A stretch of DNA of 64,000 nucleotides from Ilex aquifolium (GCA_951799425.1 OX637393.1:28877744-28941743), one strand, 5' to 3'; counted from the first letter of the stretch, positions 10,007 through 23,450 are shown. Notes: generated from the sequence alone by a model not told the origin. Numbers and translations are program-made.

Positions 10007-12862
10007 TTACATGCTTCTCAGCCGAAGTTGAGATTGGAAGTACAAACTTCTCGATGCCAAAATAAACTGAAAATCTGAAGCTTGCCCAAACGGTTGGCTC
10101 AAATCATTTGATGGCTTCACAACCCCTTCAAGCAAATGAAATAGTTAGATCAGTACCGATTGTTGAAGTATAAGTACGTAAGTTACACTTTCTCTACCAA
10201 CTTAAACTTTTAGAGTAGATGATTATTCTACATGATATCAAAACAAGAAATCTTGTATTCGAATCTCGCCATCGCTCTACTTATTAAAAGATTTTCACAT
10301 GTTAAGCCCAAAATCTAACCAACATGTGAAGGAGCATATTGAAGTATAAATACATAAGTCACACTCTCTCTAACAACTTAATTTTTTAGAGTATATGGTT
10401 GTTGAACACCTATAACAGAGAAAGACTTCGAAACCTACAAAACCAAGTTTGACTAGTAGTATTAGTCCATTTGTTTGTACCAGTCTGATTTTCTCCACTT
10501 GCATACCTCTGTCAACTGACAAACCCAACCATTCTGCCAAGCCAGGATTACTGGGAAAACTTGGCATCTTCTAGTATCTCAGAATATTGTAGGGCATTCC
10601 CTTTTAAACGAAAAATAAAAAATATGAAATGAATTGATAATTTTTACAGGTCGAAAATAGGTTCACTGCAGCACTGGAGTATGGGCTTATCAAAAAGTGT
10701 ATGTGCTCCACAGTTACATATTTCTAAATTCTATATTCAATTAACGCTTCAGATTGAACGAGTGGCTTCTCAGAGTCTTTTCAAAACAGCATTAGCTGTC
10801 CACTTTGAGAGTGAACAGATCTATTAGCATAGTGAAGTTCCAGGCAACCATCAATAGAAATGAGTCAAAATAATCATGCTTATTTTCCCACATTACCACA
10901 TCAAATCACAGGCAACTTCATATAATTGTATTAGGTGAGAAACTCAATTTAGGATTAAACGGTTCGTAAGTGGCAAGGCAAGAAGGCGGCATATACTTTA
11001 TACCTCAGGAGGAGATATCGAGCCCCTATCCGAATTTAAGTGGCCACTGAGTCTCCTGCATAATGTCATATAACTTCTTAGATATTTACTAGCTGGGAGG
11101 AGAAAAAAGAAGTGAGGTCCCACAAAGTATTACCTTGGCCTTTCAGACTTGGCAAGATGCTTAGACATTATGGATGCCTGCAATGTGACAACATTAGATT
11201 TCATCATTATCGCAATGAAAAGAAAAATTGCGCAGCAAACATGTTCCAAAAATCCAAATAATCAGGCTGCATTTCAAAATGCCCACACTAGCACCGTGAA
11301 GCACAAGGCATGAACACAACCGGAGGGTAAATTATGATGGTTATTAAACTTCTATTTTTAGTTCAGAGTGTTGAAAACACTTCCACAAAGACCAACATTT
11401 AAAAAAAAGGGTCACATTGTTACCAAGAAGAAAGAAAGAAGGAAATGTTAACACAACAAAATCCATGTCTCACATGTAGGACTCATATCTAGAATCTTAC
11501 AGAAGACTAATCATCAGTTACTTCAAAATATATGCATAAGAGCATGCTTTGAATATACATTACTAGCTCCAAAACTATATCGTCTTCGTTATCCAGCATA
11601 TGGAACTTGCTTCGCCATTCCAATATCTAAGGCCAAAGGCTACATAACAATAATATAAAGATGTGTGCGTGGATATGTGAGTGTGTGATGCAAAACTAAG
11701 TTTATTCTTCAGGGTTCCTCCATGTGAATTTGGATATGCAAGTTTTATGTAACAGATTCACAAGCAATTGACTTGTCCTTAACATGTCATAAAATTACAC
11801 TCCTGTCAATGTCTATAAATAGTGAAATGCTACAAGTAATTTGATTACAAACATGACTCCATTGATAAGACCAGCAAATATGCTTGGTTCACCGGAGACT
11901 TCTTAAAAAGTTTCATTGCGTGCATTTATTGGGAAAAAATAGACATTTCAAAATAAAATTCTACAGTAAACATCAAAACCCTCCCTGAAGTTTCTGATAA
12001 TTTCAGGGAGCTACTCTCTTGTTCGGAAAATATAGAAACCCGCTAAACATGGCATTACAGTACAAATACCCCCCCCCCCTTTTTCTTCCCTCCAATGTTG
12101 TCACTTCATCACCAACAGCAACCGATTTTTCTCATGTCAGCCTAAAAAAAGAGTCAAACAACCCAAATTACTCTTGAAAAGCCAAGCAAATCATAACAAT
12201 TCTTCATATCATGGAAAATGCAACACTACAGTTATCTTCTTTTCACCCAGAATGAATGAGGTTTCAAGGTTTAAAAAATCAGCCAAGTTGTATCCAACTT
12301 GGCCTCCACTGATCCGAAAACCATAGACGATACAGAGATATCACGAGTCTCGTATGAATCAGTCCTAATTTAGTACAACTTGGTGCAACTCAGACGATTC
12401 ACAACTGAACCGAATCAATACACACAATATGGCTCACCAAATCTCAGATAACAGTGAAATGCCAAAGAAAAAGGCAAAAGCGATGAAGTTGGAGACCCAC
12501 ATTCCCGAAAAAGAAGCAACTTGTAAGAAAAAACCAACCAAAAAATGGATTAATAGGAAAGAAAGGGAAATGGCACAAGCAATTGTCCACTATTTAACCA
12601 TAAATCAGATCCCTTTGCCATTACATAGACAAAACAAGGAATTCCTAAATTTTGTAACACAAACCTGTAAATGTCCTTTAATATAGAGATCCCCTCGTCC
12701 TCCTTCATCTTCTTCTTCTTTGTGGCAAAGACCCAACATGGTTGATAGCACATCACAGCTCTACGCTATGGCAGAGACCCCTTCTATCTTCCTTTGATAG
12801 CTTTGCTATCATTCTCTTTCTCTTCACCACTCTGGGAAGCTCTCTCTTCTCATCTCCTTGCT

Positions 12863-12901
<39 letters not shown>

Positions 12902-15900
12902 CACATAAAAGGGAACCAAAAGGAATGAAAGACAGTGGCCAAGTCTGTCCTTAAATGTCTTGGTTTTGTTATTTTGTTATTTTTGTTCCCCTCTAATTTC
13001 CATTTTTAATAGGACTAATTTTTGTTTTGTTAACTGTAAATATTGCTCGATTCTTAAATGTGTAGGTGAAGTTTTTTTTTTTTGGTGAGTATAGTTAAAT
13101 ATCTAATATATTTGAAAATATTTTATTTGTAACACATATCAGTGTTAATGACTTAAACATGTTAAATTAATAAGGAGAATGTAATTGGTCATATAGTAAG
13201 GAGAATGATCCACAGACATACGTACGTTAATGATAAACATTCACAATAACGTCCTTATAATCCATTTTTACTATGTTTGATGTGATAGGTAATGTATTTT
13301 AAGCATATGATGCATCAATATTGTTTATGGTATTTAAAAAATTTTGTTATTTTTTTAGATTTTTTTGGACAATCTATTCTAGTATTTTGAGCGTATCCAC
13401 TTATACCGTGTGGCAATGACGCGACCAATGTGTATCAATACCTTCCGAGTCAACGACCAATACCAAGACTTTGAACCATGTCAACCATTGTGTTGTTACC
13501 ACTGCTTTCTCCCTCTTCATTTTCCTCTCATTCCCTCTATTTTGTGTCAATTGATTAACATAGGTACCTATACATCCATAATTTATAAATAATCCACCAA
13601 TAAAACTCTCATAACCATGCTCCCTAGCATACTCTGAAAACAACCTGGCACATATAGGAGTAAATATTTGTTGCAATAGTGATAGTACAATACCAAATTA
13701 TTGACACATGATATCATCATCTATATGGACATAGTGTGCCCTACATAATCGAATCAATCACCACCACATCTACTAATAACTACCAAATGTGCACGTAATG
13801 TTCACCAGACCATATGGTAGTTTATTATTTGATGATGATACCTCGTGTCGATCATAATGTAGTACCACCATTGAAATGAATATTTAATCTACAGCTAGTC
13901 CCCATCACTCTATAATCCACTGAAGCTGACCACACACTATAAATTTATGAGATAACCCAATTGATCATCTAACACTTCTCTATTGCAAACCCCATGCCAT
14001 GAACCATCTCCTCAATAAACCAAAAAACACACAAACAGGTATACTATCTCCACAAAACCATCATTGACCATCCAATCATCATCATCAACACGTGATAGTT
14101 TGATACCAAATCATCATTAACACATGATATCACCATCTAATAATAAACCTTCATATGGGTATAGTGAGCCCTACATAATCCAACCACCACCACATCCCCT
14201 AATAACTACCACATGCATATGAGGGTTCACGAGAACACATAATAGTTTATTATTGGATGACGATACCATGTGTCGATCATGATGTGATATAACCATTGAA
14301 ATGAATATTTGATCTACATCCAGGCCCCATCACTCTATAATCCACCGAAGTCAACCACGCTATAAATTTTTACGACAACTCAATTGATAGTCAACCACCT
14401 AATATTACACCACCACCTCCTGGTCTAACCCCATCCATCGCCCCCATATACCAAGCATCATTTACACACACAAGCATGTATACTATCCCAACACAACCAT
14501 CATTGACCAAAGTCCATTATCCTTGAGCCCCTTGCAACATAACATTGTTAAATAGACCACACCTAGAGTAAATTTCATATCCACTTAATCTAGAACAAAT
14601 TCCACGGATAATATGCCAATAATAAAGTCATCTTTTAATTTGCACAAATGGTAACAGTTCACACCTGCTCTTGAATAATGCTCCTTGCCTCAACAAGTTG
14701 AGCTTCCAGCTCAAGCTCCCTCTCAGTTACTTCAGAAGTTACTTCTGCTTCCTTTTGTGCATCTTGTAGTTGACCCATCCGCTCCTATAAATTTAAGAGC
14801 AGTAATGCAAGCATTAAGAATTTCTCATCAACACAGACCATCAAAAGAAAAAAAACATGTCAAAATTACCTTTATAGAGGCCATCTTATTTCTGAGACTT
14901 TCTTCTATTTGATCTCTAGCCATGTGAAAAGGCAAGTCAAAGACATCCTGCAAGGTAAGAAACTCTTAATTCTCACTTTTCAATAGAGCATTTGACTCTT
15001 CAGGCAACAATCCATATGCATCATTTCCAAAATTCTGGCATACCGTCCGCCCGCCCAATGGGGAGTGTGAGGGGTCAGCATCCAACCTGTCATTGACAGG
15101 AATAGCTTGCTTGGATGGACCATTTGGAGCATTTAAGAAATCTCGCATGTCCACCTATAACCAAGCAACAACTTATAGAAAATGAGAGCATCTTACAACC
15201 TTTTTCAGGCCCAAAAGTGTATATAGTCTGGACCAATCTAAGAGGCTGCATCAAGTTGTACAAGGACTAAAAAAATTTAAACATTAACATAACTCTACAA
15301 TCTTGACAATTGGAAGACCACATCACTCTGCATTTTCTCCTTCATACGTTCATGAACGAGAGTAGTTTTATCAGGAAACATTTACCATCATGCTTTCCTC
15401 AAATTATCTAAGCATGCATTCCATTACCAATCCATGCATGGATTCTTTCAAATATTGACAATCACTCTGCCGTTTTATGTCTTTCAGTTTCTCGAGATAT
15501 AAAAGATAATAAATAATAAACTTCCAATCATACGGCCATTCGCATGCACACACAAAAATAGAGATAGAACGGAAAATTGAAAATACAGTCGCATAAAACA
15601 ACTTAAGACACATAAGTTTATACGGATTTCTGATGATGCCATACCAGATTCCATCTTCACATGTAAAACTGTCGATAGCGACAAATAAGCATAGACAGGA
15701 CCATTCTCACCAGCCTTTAAAGCCTTGGAATAAGTTTTTGTTGCTTAATTGTAAATCAAACTGTATAAAGCACCAATACAACAAACCTACAATTATGCTG
15801 CCTATGGTTGACCACATGGCGAGTTTTGGTTCCAGAGAGCTTCTAGAGCTTGAATTTTCGCAAAGTAAAAGAAAAGTACTAGGATTTGTTGTTGTAAAAG

Positions 15901-18900
15901 AGCAGCGACGTATCTTCAAAATGGCATGCTCAAGGAAGTTCAGAAGAAACTTAATAAGGGTTGTGGTTGCAAAAGGTATCAATGTATCTTAAAAGTGGGA
16001 TGGTGAAGAAATCAAGGAGTGTGTTGCAACTTTCTGCACAGCATGTGTTATGAATTTCGGTGTTGAATCAAAATCCAAAGGGCAGGATTTGGGTTACAGT
16101 AAATTAGGAATTGATAAGGCAATAGATAAGAACGTTTGGAGACTGTTCTGATTGCTGTCAGCAAAACTCATAAACAACAAGTTTAGTCTTGTTTATGATT
16201 TTTTAGTGGTTACGACCAAATTTTTTAGATGATTGGACTTATTAAAGAAAGAATTTTTAGCACAGATATTCCGCTAAGGTCAACATACCGGTATCGGCTA
16301 CCATATAACATATGATCATCGTTGAATACTTGAGAATACGCTTCAAATACACACCCTACATTTTTATTAATAAATAAATTATTTGAATACATAGCATATA
16401 CTTGATCCAAAATGAATATGCATCGGATATAGAGGTGAATACAAGGAGCAATATGTAGAATTTTTTATTATAATCTCTACGCTATCTTCTCGAATTCACG
16501 TACAATACAACATAACAGATATAGAAAAACTCATATGACTTTAAAGACACATAGGTGTTTTTTAAGCATTATCTACTATCAAATGTCAAAGAGCCTAAAA
16601 TAATTAATTACACCATATCTCTTGACAATAAATACTTTTAAGCATACAAACTAGTTAAATATTTGCTCCGATTGCTTTAATCAATCACGGTCCCTATGTG
16701 GATTGCCATAATGAGACAATGCATATTTCTTTCAAACTAAAAATTGCTAATTTTTGGCATTGTTTTTAAAAATTTACTAGAACTTTCATTTATGAAGTCA
16801 TCAGATAAGAGTAAAAATATAAAACACATTCTCTTAGTGACGTATCGTGGCCATATAAGTAACCAATTTTAGGTTTTACTATATTGATGTATTCGTACCA
16901 TATCGTACTCGTATCTTTGTTCCTAGATTTTTCTGTTGAGATAGCGAGAGAGATTTACAAGCTTGAAGTTAGAATATATAAGAAAACTAGAAATATAAAT
17001 GAGGGTAACGAATAATCAGCGAGGAAAAACGTCTAGAATCTTCAATGTTTCACCCACACAGGGTCATGTCAGCCCAGATCACATAGCACCACCCCAAAAT
17101 CTCATTTACTAACTACGCTACTGAATGAAATGAACAACGAATCACAAAGGTTAAACAAATAAATTACAGTACTTCTTCATTTCTTTCTTATTGACCCTAA
17201 ACCACCACCCATTGCACCCTCTACCATTTCCAAATGAAATTGTTACTGCAACAAAGATGGTCAAAGAATTTATGCCTGCCACCATATCCGACCACACCCC
17301 GTGCAACACACCATTATGTCCTTACCAAACATCACAACAGTGGTAAATATACTCTCCCAGCAACCTCATCAAACATCGGGATCAACACTACAACAACCTA
17401 GAAACACAACACTTTGCAAGTTGAGCAATTCAAAATCTCCATAACCCACCATCCAATTATCTTTGTCTCTAAACTTACCATAAATCACTATTTTAGTTTC
17501 TCTCTAAATCATATGCAGTTATCTCTAGATAAGATTTTTAATGATACGTGAACTCTTCAAAAAGGGGGTTCCATTAGCAACGTTAGTTAAAGCATAATTA
17601 TAATGCCACTAGATACTAGTATTGTTGATGGAGCCATCAGAAATGGCAAGCGATGTATGAAGTCATAATAAAAGTTAGGGTAAATGATAGTTGATAGTGG
17701 CTTAGAGGATGATAGTGGGAGGGTGACCGGTGAGATGCTTTTCTTTTTAAAGATGACCACAAAAAAGGTGTCAAAAACTTATTGGTCATTAGTTATTACC
17801 ATCAATCAAACTATTAAAAAATATGTATAGCTCTAGGAAAATTTGCCTAGGGGGATTCCATGTCACATGGGGGAACTATCACATTCAAATATATAGCAAA
17901 ACAAAAATCATTGAAAACTATTGATTCTACTGTGGCTTGATAAAATATGACCAATATGCATCATCAAATTCATGATTGATCTGTATAGCTAAAGGTCCCG
18001 GTGGTCACTACCTAAGTCACATAATTTGTTTAAAACAAGTCATGCTCCAACGCTGCGTGCATGAATTTGCGCTTTAAGAGCGAATTCATGATAAATTTGT
18101 GAAATTCGAAAACTTAAAATTACAAATTCAATATTTATTATTTAAACTAAAACTAAGCCACAAGCCCAAGGTAGCACCTTAGAGACCTCGGCTAATATAA
18201 AATATAATTTTTTGTAGTGTATCCCTAATGTGTCCGTGGCTTACTTTTTGAAAAAATGTTGTATCTACGTGTCCATATCGTGTCGTGTCCGTGTCCTATA
18301 TCCGTGTCCATGCTTCTTAGTTTATAAGCATAACAGAAATCAAGCACATGTAAAAACTAATGAATACCTATCAAACTTGACACCTGGCATTGTATATCTT
18401 TTTATACAAGCACCATCGAACAAGATTATAAATCCCAATCACCGTATATGCATGTAGTGTGTGTGTCTGTTCATAAATGTGCAGACACACATACATAATT
18501 AAGGTAATTAGAAATGGAGAAAACAAAAGATTGAGCTCACAAGAATTAAGATAGCATTGCACCCACGAAACATTATTAGCAAAAACAAATATGGTTAGCA
18601 TTTAGAACTACCTGCATCGAACGTAATAAAGCCCTCAAATCAGCATTCTCTGCCACTAGTTCTTGATTTTTTGCCTCATAAGCATCAACCTACCAATAGC
18701 ACATGGTCACAGATGAGTCAAATAATGGTGACTGAAACTTAAAAGTCAATCATGTTTCTTACAATCTTTTTATAAAAGTCATTGTCAGCCTTCTTTCCAT
18801 TCCATGTCCCGCGTTGCCGCCCTTCTTTCTGTTGACATGTAGCTAAAGATCACTAAGTAAAGGAATTAAAAATTTTATACAACCCATAGAAAATCTCTAA

Positions 18901-21071
18901 TCACCTGGAGTAAATTCATTATCTCCATGCCCGATCGGGATTCCTTCTTTTTCTCCATCAAGACCTGGTTTAGCCTCTCCTGCAATAAAAACATGATCCC
19001 TCCCTCATTCCATGTGTATCAAGTATCAACTACTCCAAATACTTACTCATGCTATATTAACCAGCTTATTATACTAGATTCATTTCAGAGGCTAATAACA
19101 CATTTCCAAAAGACCCCTACCTGCAATTTTATATACTCTTTTTCCTTTTTCTTCATCTCATGTATTTGTTGAGTTCTCACTTGCTTTTTGCAACATAAAA
19201 AAATGTTAGAATAAGTACAGTTCGGTACACTATATTAGCAAACTGTAAAAATGAGTAAGATAAACTGAAGAGTCCGAACCTGATTACCAATAACCATCCT
19301 TTGGAATTCATCTCGCTCCTGCTGCAACTTCTCAATCTGGGCCTTAAAAGTTGCGGTAGCTTTGGCTTCCTAATTGTTATTGAATGAAAATTTCAACGCA
19401 ATATAGAATGATAGCCACCATATCAAGAGGGATTTCTCATCATAAAAATGAGAGCATTTCTAACCGTTCTAGTAATTGTTGCTATCTCTCTATCTTTGGC
19501 GGATAACTGCGACTCCAGCCTCTCTACTTTGGCCTCTAATCTCGATATGTCCGAGATAAATCTGTGGGAAGAGAAAAAAGTAAAAATTATCTATGTACAT
19601 GCCTCTGGAATACAAGACACCATTAAACATTGAGGCTCAAGCCCATACATCAACATAAACTTCCGCCACCAGATCTGAGTAGAAATGCATGCTTGTAAGT
19701 TTTGCAAAATAAAATCCTTTTTATTCTTACTACATGCCATTTTTTCAAATGAAACAACTTTTTGCCTACGTCACTAATGTTCTAATTTTAACATATAACC
19801 AATGTCTTGGCCTGATCAGAAAGTTAGAGCTACTAAAGAGTGAGGCCTTAATAGTCAATCCCATCAATGGAAATAAGATAGTACACCTATTTTATAAATT
19901 GCAATGACGCTCCACAGGTAAATTGAAAGTGACCATCCACCTTTCTTTGCAAATACCATACCAATTTCATCACTTTTTTTCCCACAAAATGTCTCTATTT
20001 CTAAAATCTAGTCACTGATGTGAATTGCCAGCAATCTAAATTCTCTAACTCAGCCAAACTGTTAAACCAACAAATTTTAAAGATCATAACTGCTAAAGAA
20101 AGTTAATCAACCCAAATTAAAGCAATTCTGAATGTTCAATTAAAAAAGGAAATACACTGGTAAATCATGTACCGTTGCCTTTGTTCATTAGCAGACTCTC
20201 TGAATTCAATGTCCCTTTGCCTCTGCTGTAATAAAGAGTATAGACAATTGCAAGTTCGCGCAATTGACACCTATATCAACCAAAAACTATTAAGTACTCA
20301 AAAAATTCAAATTTCAACCCAAATATGGTAGGAAAAAAAAAGTTCATTGCCCATTTTGGTCCCCATGAATCAGGGTGTCAAGAAGGATGGACCTAGAAGA
20401 CATTAGCAGCACTAGATTTTTAAAATTTTAAATCACCCCCACAAATTCAAATGGAACACATTACTATATTCATGCAGGTTCTTCATCAATTCATTATGGG
20501 TGATCCAGAATTCATGGAACTGGGAGAATTTAGTAGCAAGAGAATCATTATAGGATATAGACTTAATATTCCCATTATTTGCACAAAGTGGTAGCCTCAG
20601 GACCACAACCTTAGAGTTAGAGTTGTTAAGGTTGAAACTCTTTGTACTGCACCAACCAATCAGTATACAAAGAGTTACAAAAAATATTATAATAAAGGAA
20701 TAAAAAGTACAGCACCGGATCATTTGCGAAGAGATCGAGCGAAGCCGGGAATCCAAAGGTGACGAGGGTTTGGTTCAGGTATTTGGCGCAATGCTCCAAG
20801 TTGTTAATATCAGCAAATGCGGACTCACTGAGAACGAATCGGAGCAGCGATTTAGTAGAAATGGGAAATGCGGAACTACAAAATCGGAGAGAGTTAAGAG
20901 AACACTTACCTGAATCCCAAACTACTGGACTGAGTGGACGGCTGTGAAAAGTTTGAGTCAGAAAATTTTGAATTAGATAGAGAAAGAGAGTGAAGACAGA
21001 ATTGTGAAGTGCATTGTTACGGTTTTGAGAGAGCGTACTCTGAGATCGAAGTCTGAGTCTGTTGATAGCAT
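10007..21071 (-). CDS. ADIP (afadin/alpha-actinin-binding)-like coiled-coil protein, 449 aa, 17 exons
   Basis: Exons 1-17, in transcript order: 21071-21021, 20941-20910, 20827-20716, 20270-20173, 19561-19465, 19369-19280, 19183-19121, 18979-18905, 18828-18763, 18689-18612, 15154-15044, 14947-14870, 14784-14665, 11177-11134, 11055-11004, 10570-10507, 10125-10007. All introns are GT-AG. The coding total is 1350 bp and phase is kept at every junction. Residues about 35-53 read NLEHCAKYLNQTLVTFGFP, the conserved head of the ADIP family (PF11559). From about 80 to 205 the protein is heptad-rich coiled coil (RLEAKVERLESQL, then KAQIEKLQQERDEFQRM). A second coiled coil lies at about 315-365. No membrane segment or signal peptide. 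The animal relative SSX2IP acts at adherens junctions and centrosomes; plant members are described as afadin-binding or microtubule-associated, with role poorly defined. The start MLSTDSDF is chosen because an in-frame upstream ATG (21167) falls in a CT-rich leader. Exons 16-17 are the least certain. Confidence 0.88.
12867..12898. repeat. (TC)n microsatellite
   Basis: About 16 TC units inside intron 13 of the ADIP gene. Confidence 0.9.
13691..14510. repeat. Diverged tandem duplication, unit about 0.42 kb
   Basis: Two direct copies (about 13691-14100 and 14104-14510) share a long ordered series of matches. Examples are ACACATGATATCA, CCCTACATAATC, TAATAACTACCA, ATTGAAATGAATATTT, CATCACTCTATAATCCAC and GTATACTATC. 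The copies differ by many substitutions and small indels, so the duplication is not recent. Confidence 0.75.
15155..18611 (-). other. Intron 10 of the ADIP gene (3.5 kb)
   Basis: Lies between exons 10 and 11. I saw no coding exon, tRNA or well-bounded transposon in it. The 119-codon ORF at 15633 has no recognisable domain. Confidence 0.7.
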
Positions 21072-21096
21072 TGTCGAGAGCTTGCACACAGACGCA

Positions 21097-21117
21097 GAGA
21101 GAGAGAGAGAGAGAGAG
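21097..21117 (-). promoter_or_regulatory. CT-repeat (Y patch) in the ADIP 5' leader
   Basis: A (GA)n run on the plus strand is (CT)n in the transcript, 26 bases upstream of the chosen ATG at 21071. Pyrimidine patches of this kind are common in plant core promoters and leaders. Confidence 0.6.
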
Positions 21118-21222
21118 GGTTTAAGAGGACTGTGATGGAGGTCTATTGAGATCTGGAAGTGGGGCAATTTGAAATTGAAATTGAGAATTCAAATTGCAAT
21201 TGAATTTTACGTTACAACAAAG

Positions 21223-21229
21223 TGACGTC
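21223..21229. promoter_or_regulatory. TGACGTC bZIP-type ACGT element
   Basis: TGACGTC lies about 150 bp upstream of the ADIP start codon. It is a canonical bZIP (TGACG/ACGT) binding core, but occupancy cannot be judged from sequence. Confidence 0.4.
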
Positions 21230-21265
21230 GTTTTTTAAAACAATACATTCTATTTTTAATTTTTT

Positions 21266-22134
21266 GGATTAATTGCACTGGAAGTCCCCAAAGTGTAGTG
21301 CGTCCCCAATATTTCAATTATATCATTTTGGTCCTTGAAATATTGAATATTAGTCATAACTCATATCTGAAGGTACGATGAAATATAAAATTCGAGCGTC
21401 CAAAAAATCGATAATCCCACTATATTAAATAATAATTTTTATTTTCTTCGTTTATTTGATTACATCATTTAAATTTTATTTCTACCTATTATTTTTTTTA
21501 AAATATCAACAAAAATAAGTAATTCGACAAATTTTCTCAACATGTGTATACTATCATGTATAAATAATGTCTGAAATCAAAATTATATTAAATTATAAAA
21601 TAATCAAATATTAAATGATTAAACATATGATAGAAATGAGTGATTGGATAGTTTTGGGGGGGAAAATATGTATGGAATAAAATTTCAAACGCCTGGCTAT
21701 TTTATTATATAGATATTTCTATGTGGTCCTTCAAATAGATAACATCCAAATTACTAACAGTTATTTATCATAAACTTATTACGTAATATCTAAATATAGA
21801 ATGTGGGTAGCTCTTAAACAAAAATGTGTAATATAAGTTTCTCTTGACCAAAATTTAGAAACCTTATGACCAAAATTATGTAATTTGGGTAGCTATTTGA
21901 CCAAAATTTGGATAAAAAATTGGTCAAGAGTTATCAACATTATTTTTGTATCCATATTAAAGTATCACGTGACAAGTTTATTATAAAAAATTGTTAGCAA
22001 TCTGGACGTTGTTTACTCGAGGGACCACATAGAAATATATTCAATATTTTAGGGGTCAAAATAATGCAATTGAAATATTAGGGATTCAAATGAGATAAAC
22101 TCTATAGTTTGACAACTTCCCGTACAATTAACCT
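21266..22134. mobile_element. Foldback TIR element, interrupted by a Helitron
   Basis: The outer ends (GGATTAATTGCACTGGAAG against the reverse complement AGGTTAATTGTACGGGAAG) open two arms. These pair through AATATTTCAATT and AATATTGAAT, then through CTATGTGGTCC and further inward. Pairing continues only if the 364-bp Helitron at 21350-21713 is skipped, so it landed in the left arm after the palindrome existed. Non-coding. It begins only about 40 bp from the TGACGTC element of the ADIP promoter. Confidence 0.75.
21350..21713 (-). mobile_element. Non-autonomous Helitron, copy 2 (364 bp)
   Basis: On the minus strand it starts TCTATATAATAAAATAG at 21713 and ends GACTAA at 21350, a CTRR end. Near the 3' end the CTTCAG loop sequence of copy 1 survives in a decayed hairpin. 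The left ends of the two copies align throughout. The insertion site is A|T (21349|21714). The empty site is confirmed by the opposite arm of the palindrome it sits in, whose reverse complement reads TTGAATATATTTCTATG with nothing missing. Confidence 0.85.
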
Positions 22135-22427
22135 AATTTTTTCTCTTGAATTCAGTGGATCATCAATATAGCAATAGAAAGAGTAAACGTAAGATTGGAA
22201 CAAGAATCGAATTATAATACACAAGAAAGAAGTATTCTCAATCATTGAGCAGTCTCTTTTTTCAAATGGGTGAGAGTATCCTAGGTGCGAAAAGAAATAT
22301 AAAAGCTAAATTTATCATTAAAAAATATGTAGAGAGATTAAAATTACATGTTAGATATAATTAAGGTGATAATAGAATTTTTATTGTAACTTTGTAACTT
22401 CGATTCTAAAATTGAAACCATTACAAA

Positions 22428-23442
22428 CAGGGGCGGAGCCTGAAAAATACTTTAGGGTGGTGGACACATTAATAAATTTTAATTTTTTTTTATCAATATT
22501 ATAGACTTAATTCAATGTAACTGTTATTTTAGTTGTAAATTTCAATGTTAGATGAAGTTTACTTTCAATCAAAGGGGTGCATTGAATTATGTCATCAAAT
22601 TAGATCTAAATAGCATTTTTCATTTTTTTTTTCAATTGACCGCAGAAGTTCATAAATTCATATTACTATAATTATGCGTAAAAATTTATTAAACATAAAA
22701 GATTAAAAACGATTTGCATGGAATGAACAAACAAAAAATAAAAGTAAATTAATTAAAATTTCGTATGAGACTAATTATTATCATTTTACAATTGAATCTG
22801 ATTATTGTTTATCATTTAAAAGAATTACAAATCAATGATATCAATAAATACTTTTTTTCTATATACAAAATCGTAATAACAGTCTTTCATTTATTACCCT
22901 GTAATTTATTACATAATGACGCTCATTTCTATACAATAACAAAATAATCCTATAATTTAGAAAAATGACCGCGATATGTCTAATAATTATTCGGACATGT
23001 CTGTGTCTAAAAATTTAAGAATAATAGTAATTGCATCTAATTCAAAATTTAATTTTATATCTTGATCAAAAAAATTTCAAAATTTAATTGGTAGGAATCA
23101 AATGGTTTGTGACAATCGGATGGATAGTAGACGTTATTAAATGTATGGACTCACTATTAGATTTAATATTATAATGTATTAGTTCCAATAATATTAGTTA
23201 AAAATTAATTATTATTTAAGTAACCGTCTATCTTAATTGATATCGCAATCATAAGGTGGGCACAATTAAATATGTCTAAATTTTATTTTAAAAAGTATAT
23301 ATCTAATGTAAAAAAAAAAAAATTGAGGGTGGGCACAATTAAATATATCTAAATTTTATTTTAAAAAATATATATCTAATATCAAAAAAAAAATTTGAGG
23401 GGGGCACGTGCCCACCCTGGTCCAAGGGTGGCTCCGCCCCCG
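22428..23442. mobile_element. Non-autonomous hAT element, copy 1 (1015 bp)
   Basis: The left end CAGGGGCGGAGCC is matched by the right end, whose reverse complement is CGGGGGCGGAGCC. The element is flanked by a perfect 8-bp duplication, ATTACAAA, at 22420-22427 and 23443-23450. The 8-bp duplication and CAGGG-type ends identify hAT. No transposase is encoded. The subterminal sequence GGGTGGGCAC is shared in style with copies 2 and 3. Confidence 0.92.
23256..23403. repeat. 73-bp tandem duplication inside hAT copy 1
   Basis: Two direct copies beginning GTGGGCACAATTAAATAT at 23256 and 23329, nearly identical, each ending in a poly-A run. Confidence 0.85.
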
Positions 23443-23450
23443 ATTACAAA

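Larger units (their letters stand above)
11178..14664 (-). other. Intron 13 of the ADIP gene (3.5 kb)
   Basis: Lies between exons 13 and 14. It holds a C11 run near 12071, a (TC)n tract near 12867-12898 and a tandem duplication at about 13691-14510. No nested gene is supported; the 85-codon ORF at 12429 and the short ORFs around 13400-13676 have no family resemblance. Confidence 0.75.

Noticed and set aside
12429-12686. 85-codon lysine-rich ORF in ADIP intron 13
   Set aside because: A-rich composition explains the lysines; no recognisable family and no splice links to exons.
15633-15992. 119-codon plus-strand ORF inside ADIP intron 10
   Set aside because: No domain recognised and opposite to the host gene; length is within chance for this many kilobases.
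20626-21087. 153-codon ORF as an independent gene
   Set aside because: It reads through two introns of the ADIP gene; only part of it (exon 3) is coding in that frame.
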